In this document: positions 8,158-17,262 of the stretch, one piece after another
Position numbering within the stretch: the first letter of the stretch is position 1
Layout: each line of letters begins with the position of its first letter
Source: Chitinophaga pinensis
Lineage (GTDB): Bacteria; Bacteroidota; Bacteroidia; Chitinophagales; Chitinophagaceae
Length of the DNA: 64,000 bases
Assembly (NCBI RefSeq): GCF_007896845.1
Contig: NZ_VOHS01000002.1
Location: forward strand, 1-64,000
Reading direction: 5' to 3'
Program-made: the position numbers and the translations under genes
Notes under the pieces: model-generated
The model's database searches: none
Seen by the model: only the letters and a program-made list of their open reading frames with translations
What the model was told of the DNA's origin: nothing

Positions 8158-9447
8158 TTAAAACGCAGGGTCAGGAGGAATATTAGTGTTATCATTTCTT
8201 TCCACAAACGGGAACGGCAGCCATGAACGTTTGCGTTCAGTCACTGGTCTGTTGAACCTGCGCTGGTCTTCCAGTTCCATACCGCTCATGAACAATTCAA
8301 TGTGGCGGTGTTTGTAGATTAAGGTCAGCAGTTCATCTTTATTCGCTGCATTAACCTGCGGCAGATCTGCTCCTACGCCAAATGCATCTGCACCCGGCTG
8401 TTTGGTTACGACCTTATTCAGCTCTGTGAGGCCATCCCCCAGCTGATCTTTACGGGCGTAACACTCGGCCTTGATCAGAGTGATCTCTCCCGGCAGGTAT
8501 ACCGGAATACTTTGTGTTAAAGCGGTATAAAAGCCTTTTACACGGAATTTTGGGTTCGTTCCTATACCGACATAGAACGGTACACGTTTATCCGTTAAAT
8601 CTGGCTGTAAACCTACGGGAAGCCCCATCGCGGAATCAACCACCTGATAGATATTGTTTGTAGTGGTCACCAATGTGAAGATCGGGTTGGTGATCACCGT
8701 GTTATAGTTAAATGTAGAAGTACCACTTACTTTGTTGGCAGTGGTGAGTGCGGTATCATAATCACCGGCAAAAAGTGCATAACGGGCTTTTAATGCGTAC
8801 AGTGTATTGAGGATATTAACACCGCCGGGGATATTTCCCCTGAATGCAGCACTGATGGTATCCTGTGCCAGCACATTCAATGCACCATTGATCACACGTA
8901 CTGCTTTTCTGTAGCCTTCCTGACTGGTAATAAAAGGTACATTGGAACCTGTTGTATCCGGCACATTTGTCCAGAACATGGACATATTACCGATTGCCAA
9001 TGCTTTAAACAGCGAGGCGTAGACAATCACACCACTTCTGTAGTTCGCATCCGGAATGATTGCACTAGCATTGTTCAATACCCTGTCTGCATCAAAAATG
9101 ATCTTATTGGATACAGACCACATGCCTGTCACAACCGCATTGGTATTCTGCAGACTTGCACCGCCTGCATATAATTGTCCCTCGTCTGCATTACCGGCGT
9201 TTACTACATAAGTTTCTCCGGTAAGCAGGCTACCGATGGTAATAGAGGTATATACAATACTGGTTCTGTTGGCCGTGTACCAGTTCTGTAAACCTACCGT
9301 CAGATCAGCCAGAGCATTCGGCGAACTGATAGCCTGATCGTAAGAAGGACCGGAAGGATCCGCATATTCCTTTTTACAGGAGGCGGCAGTTAACAGTAGC
9401 ACTCCTGCCAGAAAAGAACGGCTATATTTATTGAAATACATTTTCAT
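8158..9447 (-). CDS. SusD/RagB-like outer-membrane glycan-binding lipoprotein
   Basis: 430 residues from MKMYFNKYSRSFLAGVLLLTAASCKKEY. The lipobox LLLTAASC gives a lipidated Cys about 24 residues from the start. The frame extends upstream to 9561 into the SusC gene, but the lipoprotein signal fixes the start at 9447, 19 bp after the SusC stop. The C-terminal block ECYARKDQLGDGLTELNKVV with IYKHRHIELFMSGMELEDQRRF is the typical SusD TPR-like helix region. It should form the lid of the SusC transporter and select glycans. Shorter than many SusD proteins (usually 480-600). Gene order SusC-SusD is canonical. Confidence 0.93.
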   Translation of the reverse strand: MKMYFNKYSRSFLAGVLLLTAASCKKEYADPSGPSYDQAISSPNALADLTVGLQNWYTANRTSIVYTSITIGSLLTGETYVVNAGNADEGQLYAGGASLQNTNAVVTGMWSVSNKIIFDADRVLNNASAIIPDANYRSGVIVYASLFKALAIGNMSMFWTNVPDTTGSNVPFITSQEGYRKAVRVINGALNVLAQDTISAAFRGNIPGGVNILNTLYALKARYALFAGDYDTALTTANKVSGTSTFNYNTVITNPIFTLVTTTNNIYQVVDSAMGLPVGLQPDLTDKRVPFYVGIGTNPKFRVKGFYTALTQSIPVYLPGEITLIKAECYARKDQLGDGLTELNKVVTKQPGADAFGVGADLPQVNAANKDELLTLIYKHRHIELFMSGMELEDQRRFNRPVTERKRSWLPFPFVERNDNTNIPPDPAF

Positions 9448-9466
9448 AATTCTTCGTTTTGATGGT

Positions 9467-12400
9467 TTAGAATCTGGCACGCAGTGCAACATTATATGTT
9501 CTTGGTGCAGGTACGCTACCAAAATCAATACCGCGCAATACAGTGCTCTGACCTGCTGCATTCACCTCCGGATCATATCCTTTGTAGTTGTCCCATGAAT
9601 GCAGGTTACGTCCACCCACACTTACTGTCAGATCGCTCAGACCTTTAATTTTACCAATATTATAACTGAGTGATACTTCTCTCAGTTTTACAAAAGAACC
9701 ATCATCAACTCTCCATTCCTGGATGTTGTAGTTTCCGGCAATAAATCCACGTGGTAACAATCCCAGGTCTTCCTGCTCGGCTATTTTACCGTTATCCACA
9801 CCTTGTCTTGTTCTGAAGTCAGCATTGAACACATCTACACCCTGTACAAAGTCAACCTGTGTATGCAGACTGAATTTCTTATAGGTGAAGTCGTTGGTCA
9901 GTGTACCGGTCCAGTCAGGGTTAGGATCCCCTATTTTTCTTTGTAAAGCCGTTACACCGGTAGTAGGTGGCAGACCTGTATTAGGATCTCTTGCCGGTGT
10001 ATAGGAGAATGGTGTATTCTGCACACCTGCTTCTGTCACAGGGATGCCAGCCGGTGTTTTCAGCTGATTGCCACTGGCGTCACGTGCAAAGAAGGTACCA
10101 TAGAAGAAGCCTATTGGTTCACCATTAGCTATCGCTACCGGCGCACCGCTCACTGTAGAGTAAAGGATGATAGACTGTCCGATGTCAATCGCTTTGTTTC
10201 TGTTACGATTGAAGATGGCGGTCATATCCCAGTTGAAACTCTTTGTTTTTACCGGTACTACATTTAACACCACTTCAACACCTTTATTGGAAAGAGACCC
10301 TATATTATCCAGACGGGTGCTGTAACCTTGTGTAGGAGCGATCGCACGTGCAATGAGCAGGTCTTTTACTTTTTTGGTATAGTAGTTCACAGAAAGGTTG
10401 ATGCGGTTATTTGCAAAAGCCATGTCTGTACCGAACTCTAACTCTTCCTGTCTTTCAGGTTTGATATCCGGATTGGTGTAAGTGGTCGGAGAAGTAAATG
10501 AAGCCGCTCCTACAAACGCCATGGCTTTATAGGTGTTAAAACGGCCATAGGCTGGAATACCTGTCAGGTTACCTGACTGACCATAAGCAGCCCTCAATTT
10601 GAACAGATTCCACCAGTTGGACACGCCCAGATCTTTCCAGTAATCTGTACCAGACAATACATAGCTACCACTGAGTTTAGTATAAATCTGATTACGCTCA
10701 TCCTGACCAAATACAGAAGAACCATCCCGTCTTAATGCACCCGTTACAAACAACTGATCACGGTATTTGAAGTTTTGCTGAATGAACTGACCGGAGATAG
10801 ATAGTTTGGTCCGTTCATCTGTACCCGGTATCAGGGTAGCTGCGCCACTTACTGTCTGTACAAATGGCGGCAAACCTCTACCCTGCTGCAGAGAGTAATG
10901 TACATTCTGATATTGCAGGGAATAGCCCACCTGCGTTACAGATGCCAGATCAGGTGTTATCTGTGCATTATAAGTAGCATTGATATCGTGATTGATCAGG
11001 AAAGAGTTATTCACACCGGTGCTCGCATAACCATTCTGCGTAGGATCCAGTGTGGCACCACCTCCGAAGAATGCAAGGCTTACATTATAGGCGAAAGGAG
11101 GGATGAAGGTGGTACCGTCCTGGCTATAGTTATCAATACCCATGTGATAATCTATTGTCAGGTTTTTGAACGGCGTCAGTTTTAAACCTGCCCCAGTGAT
11201 AATTCTGCTGGTTTGTTGTTGTTGTTTAAAATCTTCAATGATGGAAACCGGGTTTACACGTCCACGTTCTCCGATTGCCACCAGATTACCCAATGCATTT
11301 CGTTGCTGCAGGTCGTAATAGTTACCTATGATAGTGACTGCATTTGTCGGAGAGAAGAATGAGTTACCATCAGGTTTCTCATTTGTCTTGCTGTAGACAT
11401 AGTTTACAGATGCATTAAAGCTGAGCCATTTGTTCAGTTCCTGATCCAGATTCAGACGGAAGCTGTAACGGTTAAAGTCTGTATTTCTTACAATACCCTG
11501 ATTGTAGAGATAACCGGCAGAAGCGTAGTATCTCGTTTTATTTTGTCCGCCGGCAACAGATACGTTATTGTCTGTACCAACACCTGTGCGGAAAATATAA
11601 TCCTGATAGTCGTAACGCTGTACCGCTGTTGTATTGGTAATAGTTGGAGTAAGAATAGTTTGAGTAGACACATCCGGTGTACCGCCAAACTTCACCGGCG
11701 CCTGATTCACGTCCAGTTTCTTCCGCAGTTCGTTTACGTTGAAGCTGGTAGAGAAATTCACTACGGGCGCACCACCGCTACCTTTCTTTGTAAAGATCTG
11801 TACAACCCCTGCATTTGCTCTTGAACCATAGATGGCGGCTGCAGCTGCACCGTTCAGTACTTCGATACGTTCAATGTCAGCCGGGTTGATATCTACCATA
11901 CGGTTCTGACCGACGTTACCAGCAAAACTGCCACCCGCATAAGATGCATCCGCGTTGGTTACACGTGTAGTAGAGTTATCGATTATCACACCATCTATGA
12001 TGTAAAGCGGCTCAGTAGAACCACTGATTGTACTGATACCACGCAGTTTTACAGACATACCACCAGCGGGATCACCGGAGTTTTGTGTGATCTGCGCACC
12101 GGCTGTTTTACCCTGTAATGCGGTGAGTACATTGGCAGTAGCGCCTTTACTCAGTTCGTCGGCTTTCACACTGCTGACATAACTACCTAACTGTTTGCGG
12201 GTGGTACCGATAGAGGCACCGGTGATCACTACTTCATCTAGTTTGGAGACAGATGTAGCAAGCTGTTGATTCAGTGTATAGGAGCTGGCGCTGCCTATCT
12301 CCACATTACCTTCTTTCTGTGCAAATCCGATACCTGTAAATACGAGTGTGTAACTACCGGGTTTGAGGTCGGCGTTGATGGTATAGTTTCCATCCACCGA

Positions 12401-12589
12401 TGTGGTTGCACCCAGTTTTGTCCCCCTGATGGCTACGGTGATGCCGGGCAGCGATGCTCCCGTTTCATCTGTTACCTTACCGGACAGCTTTACCTGTGCG
12501 AAAGCAGCAACGGCGGTAAAGCACTGCAGGACCAGCAAAAGCAGCAGATACCTGCACCTGGCAAGCCGGAATAATTGATACATTCTCAT
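9467..12589 (-). CDS. SusC/RagA-like TonB-dependent outer-membrane transporter
   Basis: 1040 residues. Signal peptide (to about AAFAQ, residue 32), then a carboxypeptidase-regulatory-like domain (VKLSGKVTDETGASLPGITV, about 33-115), a plug domain containing LDEVVITGASIGTTRKQLGSYVSSV, GAAAAAIYGSRANAGVVQIFTKKG, and a large barrel ending in PAPRTYNVALRARF with a terminal Phe. The barrel takes up oligosaccharides delivered by the SusD lid. Its pairing with a GH29 gene downstream suggests a fucosylated glycan, but with only one enzyme nearby the substrate is uncertain. A DeoR-type regulator gene lies 168 bp upstream on the same strand. No sigma/anti-sigma pair is present, unlike many SusC loci. 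Confidence 0.95.
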   Translation of the reverse strand: MRMYQLFRLARCRYLLLLLVLQCFTAVAAFAQVKLSGKVTDETGASLPGITVAIRGTKLGATTSVDGNYTINADLKPGSYTLVFTGIGFAQKEGNVEIGSASSYTLNQQLATSVSKLDEVVITGASIGTTRKQLGSYVSSVKADELSKGATANVLTALQGKTAGAQITQNSGDPAGGMSVKLRGISTISGSTEPLYIIDGVIIDNSTTRVTNADASYAGGSFAGNVGQNRMVDINPADIERIEVLNGAAAAAIYGSRANAGVVQIFTKKGSGGAPVVNFSTSFNVNELRKKLDVNQAPVKFGGTPDVSTQTILTPTITNTTAVQRYDYQDYIFRTGVGTDNNVSVAGGQNKTRYYASAGYLYNQGIVRNTDFNRYSFRLNLDQELNKWLSFNASVNYVYSKTNEKPDGNSFFSPTNAVTIIGNYYDLQQRNALGNLVAIGERGRVNPVSIIEDFKQQQQTSRIITGAGLKLTPFKNLTIDYHMGIDNYSQDGTTFIPPFAYNVSLAFFGGGATLDPTQNGYASTGVNNSFLINHDINATYNAQITPDLASVTQVGYSLQYQNVHYSLQQGRGLPPFVQTVSGAATLIPGTDERTKLSISGQFIQQNFKYRDQLFVTGALRRDGSSVFGQDERNQIYTKLSGSYVLSGTDYWKDLGVSNWWNLFKLRAAYGQSGNLTGIPAYGRFNTYKAMAFVGAASFTSPTTYTNPDIKPERQEELEFGTDMAFANNRINLSVNYYTKKVKDLLIARAIAPTQGYSTRLDNIGSLSNKGVEVVLNVVPVKTKSFNWDMTAIFNRNRNKAIDIGQSIILYSTVSGAPVAIANGEPIGFFYGTFFARDASGNQLKTPAGIPVTEAGVQNTPFSYTPARDPNTGLPPTTGVTALQRKIGDPNPDWTGTLTNDFTYKKFSLHTQVDFVQGVDVFNADFRTRQGVDNGKIAEQEDLGLLPRGFIAGNYNIQEWRVDDGSFVKLREVSLSYNIGKIKGLSDLTVSVGGRNLHSWDNYKGYDPEVNAAGQSTVLRGIDFGSVPAPRTYNVALRARF

Positions 12590-12756
12590 AACTAATTTTT
12601 AATAGTAAAGCGATAAATAAAGGCATGGTCATCCCTTGTTCTTCAGAGGAATATTGCCTTGAATAACTGATTGATTACAGGTTGGCTGATAAGCGCATTT
12701 ACGTTATTACAAATAGTGCCGGTGATTGTACCAGCGTAAATTCTATGGCTGTTTTA

Positions 12757-13503
12757 TTATAAAATCTGAATACCCTTTTTCTTGTATGGCTGCAATTTCT
12801 TTGAATCGGGTGGCAGCTCCGTAATTAATACATCGATCTCTTCTGCATCACAGATCTTTAGTTGTTCTGACGTGTCGATCTTTTCTGAAATAGATAATAC
12901 CACTACCTTTTTAGCAGTGCTGATCATAGCGCGTTTGACCTGTACGACGTCCCAGTCATTGTCTGTCAGTCCGTCTTCTGCATCTATGGCATTATTCCCC
13001 AGAAAGCACAGATCCGCTTTGATCATTTTTATCTTTGAAATGGCTTCACCCCCTACGGTTATCTTAGATCCTTTGGATAATTTATCCCCTATCACAATTA
13101 CCTCAATGTTCGGATGGTTCGCATATTCAAAAGCAGCAGGCAGGCTAACGGTAATAAAAGTAGCCTGCAGATCTCTCGGCAGTACACGCGCCAGTTCCGC
13201 AATCGTAGTACCACCTGTAGTTAATACAAACATGCCGTCGTGTATCAGCTGGACGGCTTTTAATGCAATGGTCTTTTTATCTTCTACGGCATATACATCC
13301 TGTGATGCAATGCCCTGATGAAATGAATTCGATAACGCGCCGCCGTGTACTTTGATGATCTTTCCTTCCTGTGCCAACTCTGCAAGATCACGACGGATGG
13401 TATCTTCTGATACCTGTATCTGTTCGCTCAGATGGGAAGACAACACCTTATTATGCAGGTTTACCTGGTGAAGTATATAAGCGAGGCGTTCTTCCTTTAA
13501 CAT
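12757..13503 (-). CDS. DeoR/GlpR-type transcriptional regulator
   Basis: 248 residues from MLKEERLAYILHQVNLHNKVL; the upstream ATG at 13545 adds 14 residues not typical of the family. The N-terminal helix-turn-helix (VLSSHLSEQIQVSEDTIRRDLAELAQEGKIIKVHGGA) contains the DeoR signature SEDTIRRDL. The C-terminal sugar-phosphate sensor fold has TTGGTTIAELARVL and the GLTDNDWDVVQVKRAMI stretch. Such proteins usually repress genes of sugar catabolism and release DNA when a phosphorylated sugar binds. It lies between anmK (118 bp upstream) and the SusC gene. Repeated boxes at 13541-13586 and 17142-17219 point to the amino-sugar module as its target, which is inferred. Confidence 0.9.
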   Translation of the reverse strand: MLKEERLAYILHQVNLHNKVLSSHLSEQIQVSEDTIRRDLAELAQEGKIIKVHGGALSNSFHQGIASQDVYAVEDKKTIALKAVQLIHDGMFVLTTGGTTIAELARVLPRDLQATFITVSLPAAFEYANHPNIEVIVIGDKLSKGSKITVGGEAISKIKMIKADLCFLGNNAIDAEDGLTDNDWDVVQVKRAMISTAKKVVVLSISEKIDTSEQLKICDAEEIDVLITELPPDSKKLQPYKKKGIQIL

Positions 13504-13540
13504 CAGGCGATCAATTTGGTTGAATACAAGATTGAATTTC

Positions 13541-13586
13541 TGCAAAAAAACGCAGAAAACAAAATATAAACCCGCATTTTTTTGCT
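13541..13586. promoter_or_regulatory. Candidate DeoR boxes upstream of the DeoR gene
   Basis: TGCAAAAAAACGCA at 13541-13554 matches the box TGCANAAAAACGCA also found at 17142. An inverted, 11-of-14 copy lies at 13573-13586 (CGCATTTTTTTGCT on the plus strand). They sit just ahead of the DeoR start (13503, minus strand) and after the anmK stop. This fits autoregulation. Based on sequence comparison only. Confidence 0.5.
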
Positions 13587-13620
13587 TCTTTACTACGGGA
13601 TTGGATAAAACAATGCAGGT

Positions 13621-14796
13621 TTATGCAGGAAATGAGATCTTACCCATTGTAACTGCAGGCATACCGGGCTTGCCAAAGCTGATCCCTTCTCCTGCAATTG
13701 CTTCATTGGCCAGTATTGCAAACAATACGGCCTCTTTTGCATCTCCGGCGATACCCAACTCACCGGTGGTACGCAACTGTAACCGTGGCAAACGCTCTTT
13801 TATCCATCCCATGAGTAATGGGTTATGGGCGCCACCACCACTGGCATATACCGCGTAATCACTTTTCAGTGCGTCTGTAATTGTATCTGCACTAAAGCGG
13901 GTCAGTGTAGCCAGCATATCATAAGGTGATATATCGTTGGTGCCACTTTGCTGTTGTGCTTTACTTACGTAAGCCTTGCTGAATAACTCGGGGCCTGTTG
14001 TACGGGGAAAAGGTTCTTTAAAAAATGGATGATCCTTCAGCGCTGATAATAAAATTTCATGCACAGTGCCTTGCTTTGCAAACAATGCGTCTTTGTCATA
14101 CTCTACCTGAAAATGCGTTCTTGCAAAAGCATCCAATAAAGTATTACCCGGTCCTGTATCTGTGACAAACACACCTGCTGCCAGCAGGTCTCCGGGTAAA
14201 AAAGTAAAATTGGCAATCCCTCCCATATTCAGCATCACTCTATCTTCTCCCTTTTTTGAAAAGAGACAATAGTCACCGTACAATGCCAAAGGAGCGCCTT
14301 CGCCGCCTGCGGCAATATGTTTCTGCCTGAAATCGCTTAAAGTGATGATGCCTGTCTTTACAGCAATATGATCACCATCTACGATCTGTAAGGTAGCATT
14401 CGGAAAGTCCGGTAGCTGATGCAATGTTTTCGGACTATGATATACCGTCTGTCCGTGTGATGCAATCAGGTCTACGTCAGCCGGAGAGATGCCCCATTGT
14501 GATAGGCATTCCAATATCCATTTTGCATGCAGATCGGCCAGCCAGGGATGCAGCAGACAAAGCTGCTGAAAGGGAATCGTGTCTTTTGCAAACACCTTCC
14601 TGATCTCGTCTTTTACTGCTACCGGATAAGGCACCGTGTCAAACTGCTCAAGAGTGACCTTCGTATCCATTCCGCTGCCGCTGATAGCACACAATGCCAC
14701 GTCCAGTCCGTCCAGCGAGGTACCTGACATCAGTCCGATGATACGTCTTACTGGCTTTTCTGCGATTGTAAATAGTTGCCGGAGATTGCTGTTCAT
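13621..14796 (-). CDS. anmK: Anhydro-N-acetylmuramic acid kinase
   Basis: 391 residues, cytoplasmic. Motifs of the ASKHA kinase fold are IGLMSGTSLDGLDVALC (about 20-36, phosphate 1), LMLNMGGIANFTFLPG, VTDTGPGNTLLDAF and VYASGGGAHNPLLMGWI. The enzyme opens and phosphorylates 1,6-anhydro-MurNAc to MurNAc-6-phosphate with ATP, recycling cell-wall turnover products. Its stop lies 118 bp before the DeoR gene, and its start follows the murQ stop by 5 bp, so murQ and anmK are in one operon and catalyse consecutive steps. Confidence 0.95.
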   Translation of the reverse strand: MNSNLRQLFTIAEKPVRRIIGLMSGTSLDGLDVALCAISGSGMDTKVTLEQFDTVPYPVAVKDEIRKVFAKDTIPFQQLCLLHPWLADLHAKWILECLSQWGISPADVDLIASHGQTVYHSPKTLHQLPDFPNATLQIVDGDHIAVKTGIITLSDFRQKHIAAGGEGAPLALYGDYCLFSKKGEDRVMLNMGGIANFTFLPGDLLAAGVFVTDTGPGNTLLDAFARTHFQVEYDKDALFAKQGTVHEILLSALKDHPFFKEPFPRTTGPELFSKAYVSKAQQQSGTNDISPYDMLATLTRFSADTITDALKSDYAVYASGGGAHNPLLMGWIKERLPRLQLRTTGELGIAGDAKEAVLFAILANEAIAGEGISFGKPGMPAVTMGKISFPA

Positions 14797-14801
14797 ACTG
14801 T

Positions 14802-15602
14802 CTATTTTCTGCTTTCAATGGCTGCCCGTACACTACCTTTTTCTGCTATCAGCTGCCGGGCGGTTGCTTCATCCACATTCAATTCACTCATCACCATCCG
14901 CGTAGCGCGATCCACCAGTTTATGATTGCTCAGTTGCATATCAACCATCTTATTGCCCTTTACTCTTCCTAATTGTATCATTACAGATGTGGAGATCATA
15001 TTCAGTATCAGCTTCTGCGCAGTACCTGATTTCATACGCGTACTGCCTGTCAGGAACTCCGCTCCTACCTCAGCTTCTACAGGGTATTCGACAGCAGCTG
15101 CCAGAGGACTACCCACATTGCAGGTGACACAACCGGTAACAATACCTCTTTCCCGCATCGCCTTTACACCACCGATCACATAAGGCGTCGTTCCGGATGC
15201 TGCGATACCGATCACTACATCTTTCTCATTGATATGATAGTTGTCGAGATCTTTTGCAGCCTGCTGTGTATCATCTTCTGCAAACTCTACAGCCTTACGG
15301 ATAGCGGTATCGCCGCCAGCAATAATACCTATCACCATTTCATGCGGCACACCAAATGTGGGTGGACATTCAGAAGCATCCAGTATTCCCAATCGTCCAC
15401 TGGTACCCGCTCCTATATAAAACAGGCGGCCTCCCTGTTTCATCTTTTCTACTGTTGCTGTAACGAGTAATTCTATCTGTGGAATTGCCTTTGTCACTGC
15501 CTGCGGAACCGTGATATCTTCACTATTGATCCCTTCCAACAGGGCGCGAACACTCATCTTCTCCAGATTATTAAAATGGGAAGACATTTCTGTAGTAAGC
15601 AT
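14802..15602 (-). CDS. murQ: N-acetylmuramic acid 6-phosphate etherase
   Basis: 266 residues with a SIS domain. Signature stretches are LFYIGAGTSGRLGILDASECPPTFG (catalytic Glu in SECPP), IIAGGDTAIRKAVEFAEDD and FLTGSTRMKSGTAQKLILNMIST. It removes the lactyl ether from MurNAc-6-phosphate to give GlcNAc-6-phosphate and D-lactate, using the product of AnmK. Slightly shorter than the ~300 residues of the E. coli enzyme because the N- and C-terminal extensions are short. Lies between the symporter gene (24 bp upstream) and anmK (5 bp downstream). Confidence 0.95.
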   Translation of the reverse strand: MLTTEMSSHFNNLEKMSVRALLEGINSEDITVPQAVTKAIPQIELLVTATVEKMKQGGRLFYIGAGTSGRLGILDASECPPTFGVPHEMVIGIIAGGDTAIRKAVEFAEDDTQQAAKDLDNYHINEKDVVIGIAASGTTPYVIGGVKAMRERGIVTGCVTCNVGSPLAAAVEYPVEAEVGAEFLTGSTRMKSGTAQKLILNMISTSVMIQLGRVKGNKMVDMQLSNHKLVDRATRMVMSELNVDEATARQLIAEKGSVRAAIESRK

Positions 15603-15626
15603 AGCGTTAACTTTAAAATTTATGGA

Positions 15627-17108
15627 TCAGGATACCAGACCTCTTTTCTGAAAATCTTTTGAGCACAGCCACAAACCGATGAACATGAGCAGACCGTTGA
15701 TGATCAATAATTCCAGACCTATTTTATAACCACCGAAGATGTACTGCTGGAAGTACTCCATCCCAAAACAGAGTATTGGTGCAGCGATCGCTATCTGTGG
15801 TACCATATCGTCATTTACCGTGCGTTTTGTGAGAATGCCAAATGCGAATAAACCAAGTAAGGGTCCGTATGTATAAGAAGCTACTTTCAGGATGACGGAG
15901 ATCATACTGGAGCTGTCAATCTGCTTAAATATCAACACGACTACCATGAATATAGCCGTGAAGCCAAGATGTACCATTCTTCTGATATTCTTTTTCTCCT
16001 GCTCGGATCTGGGTCTGCCTGTCTGCAGGTTTAATATGTCAATACAGAAGGAAGATGTTAATGCGGTAATCGCACCATCCGCACTCGGAAACAGTGCAGA
16101 GATCAGTGCAATGATAAAGATGATGGAAATGGCTGGTGGCATGTACCGTGCGTCCAGTGCCAATGTCGGGAATAATTTATCTGCTGATGCTGTTACATTG
16201 ATCTGTTCTGCAAACAGGTATAACAGTCCACCGAGGAACAGGAAGAGGATAATTACAATCACGAAGATCACGCTCAGGGTCATGACATTTTTCTGTGCAT
16301 CCACCAGACGCTTCACGGATATGTTCTTCTGCATCATTTCCTGATCCATACCGGTCATGGTAATTGTAATAAATGCACCACCCAATATCTGTTTCAGAAA
16401 GAAGTGCGGACTATTCGGATCCCAGAAGAAGATCTGGGACATGCCGCGGTCACTCATGGCCTGCAGACTATTTCCTACATTCAGGTTCAGATGATTCAGA
16501 ATATAGATGATACAGATCACCAGACCCGATAACATACAGGTTGTTTGTAAGGTATCGGTATATACGATCGTCTTCACCCCTCCTTCAAAAGTATACAGCA
16601 GGATCATCATCAGAATGATCAGTGTGGTGAGCCAGAAAGGGACGGTGAACTGATTACCGAACGTCTCCTGCAGGAGGTTCTGCAGAATATTTACAACGAG
16701 GTATAAACGGGCAGTTGCACCCAGTGTTCTTGATAATATAAAGAAGGAAGCACCGGTTTTATACGCCTTGACACCGAAACGGGTATTGAAGTAATTATAG
16801 ATAGATGTCAGCTGGAGCCGGTAATAGAGGGGGAGTAATACAAATGCGATCACCACATATCCGAGCATATTACCAAAAGCCACCTGTAAATAAGAGAATG
16901 CTGTTTTCCCTACATCTCCGGGCACGCTCACGAAGGTCACTCCACTAAGAGAGGTACCGATCATACCAAAGGCCACCAGCATCCAGTTGCTGTTACGGTT
17001 GCCTATAAAGAAGGATTCGTTGTTGGAATTTCTGCCGGTATACCAGGCTACTACCAATAATATAAAGAAATACGCAATGACGATTGAGAACAAGAGGCCT
17101 GCTGTCAT
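15627..17108 (-). CDS. Sodium:solute symporter (SSS family), probably for an amino sugar
   Basis: 493 residues with about 13 hydrophobic segments, starting MTAGLLFSIVIAYFFILLVVAWYTGR. SSS features include SFFIGNRNSNWMLVAFGMIGTSLSGVTFVSVPG in the first helices (the sodium-site TSLSGVTF) and the family motif region SALFPSADGAITALTSSFCIDI. First gene of the operon symporter-murQ-anmK, so it likely brings (anhydro)muramic acid or N-acetylglucosamine across the inner membrane. That substrate is inferred from context. Its promoter region is shared with the divergent GH9-CE4 gene and carries three TGCANAAAAACGCA boxes. Confidence 0.9.
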   Translation of the reverse strand: MTAGLLFSIVIAYFFILLVVAWYTGRNSNNESFFIGNRNSNWMLVAFGMIGTSLSGVTFVSVPGDVGKTAFSYLQVAFGNMLGYVVIAFVLLPLYYRLQLTSIYNYFNTRFGVKAYKTGASFFILSRTLGATARLYLVVNILQNLLQETFGNQFTVPFWLTTLIILMMILLYTFEGGVKTIVYTDTLQTTCMLSGLVICIIYILNHLNLNVGNSLQAMSDRGMSQIFFWDPNSPHFFLKQILGGAFITITMTGMDQEMMQKNISVKRLVDAQKNVMTLSVIFVIVIILFLFLGGLLYLFAEQINVTASADKLFPTLALDARYMPPAISIIFIIALISALFPSADGAITALTSSFCIDILNLQTGRPRSEQEKKNIRRMVHLGFTAIFMVVVLIFKQIDSSSMISVILKVASYTYGPLLGLFAFGILTKRTVNDDMVPQIAIAAPILCFGMEYFQQYIFGGYKIGLELLIINGLLMFIGLWLCSKDFQKRGLVS

Positions 17109-17141
17109 ACCCGGGAATTATTATTTCAGTTGATAAAAACC

Positions 17142-17219
17142 TGCATAAAAACGCACATTCACATTTAAATATAAACACAAAAACGCAAAATATCTAGTAT
17201 TTGTATGCAGAAAAACGAA
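17142..17219. promoter_or_regulatory. Three direct repeats at 32-bp spacing in a divergent promoter
   Basis: TGCATAAAAACGCA (17142-17155), AACACAAAAACGCA (17174-17187) and TGCAGAAAAACGAA (17206-17219) are spaced exactly 32 bp apart, about three helix turns. They lie between the symporter start (17108) and the GH9-CE4 start (17263). The same word occurs in front of the DeoR gene. Likely operators for that regulator, controlling both directions. Binding is inferred. Confidence 0.55.
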
Positions 17220-17262
17220 TTAATTTATATTTTCACAGTACTTCAACCAAAACCGCGTGTAT

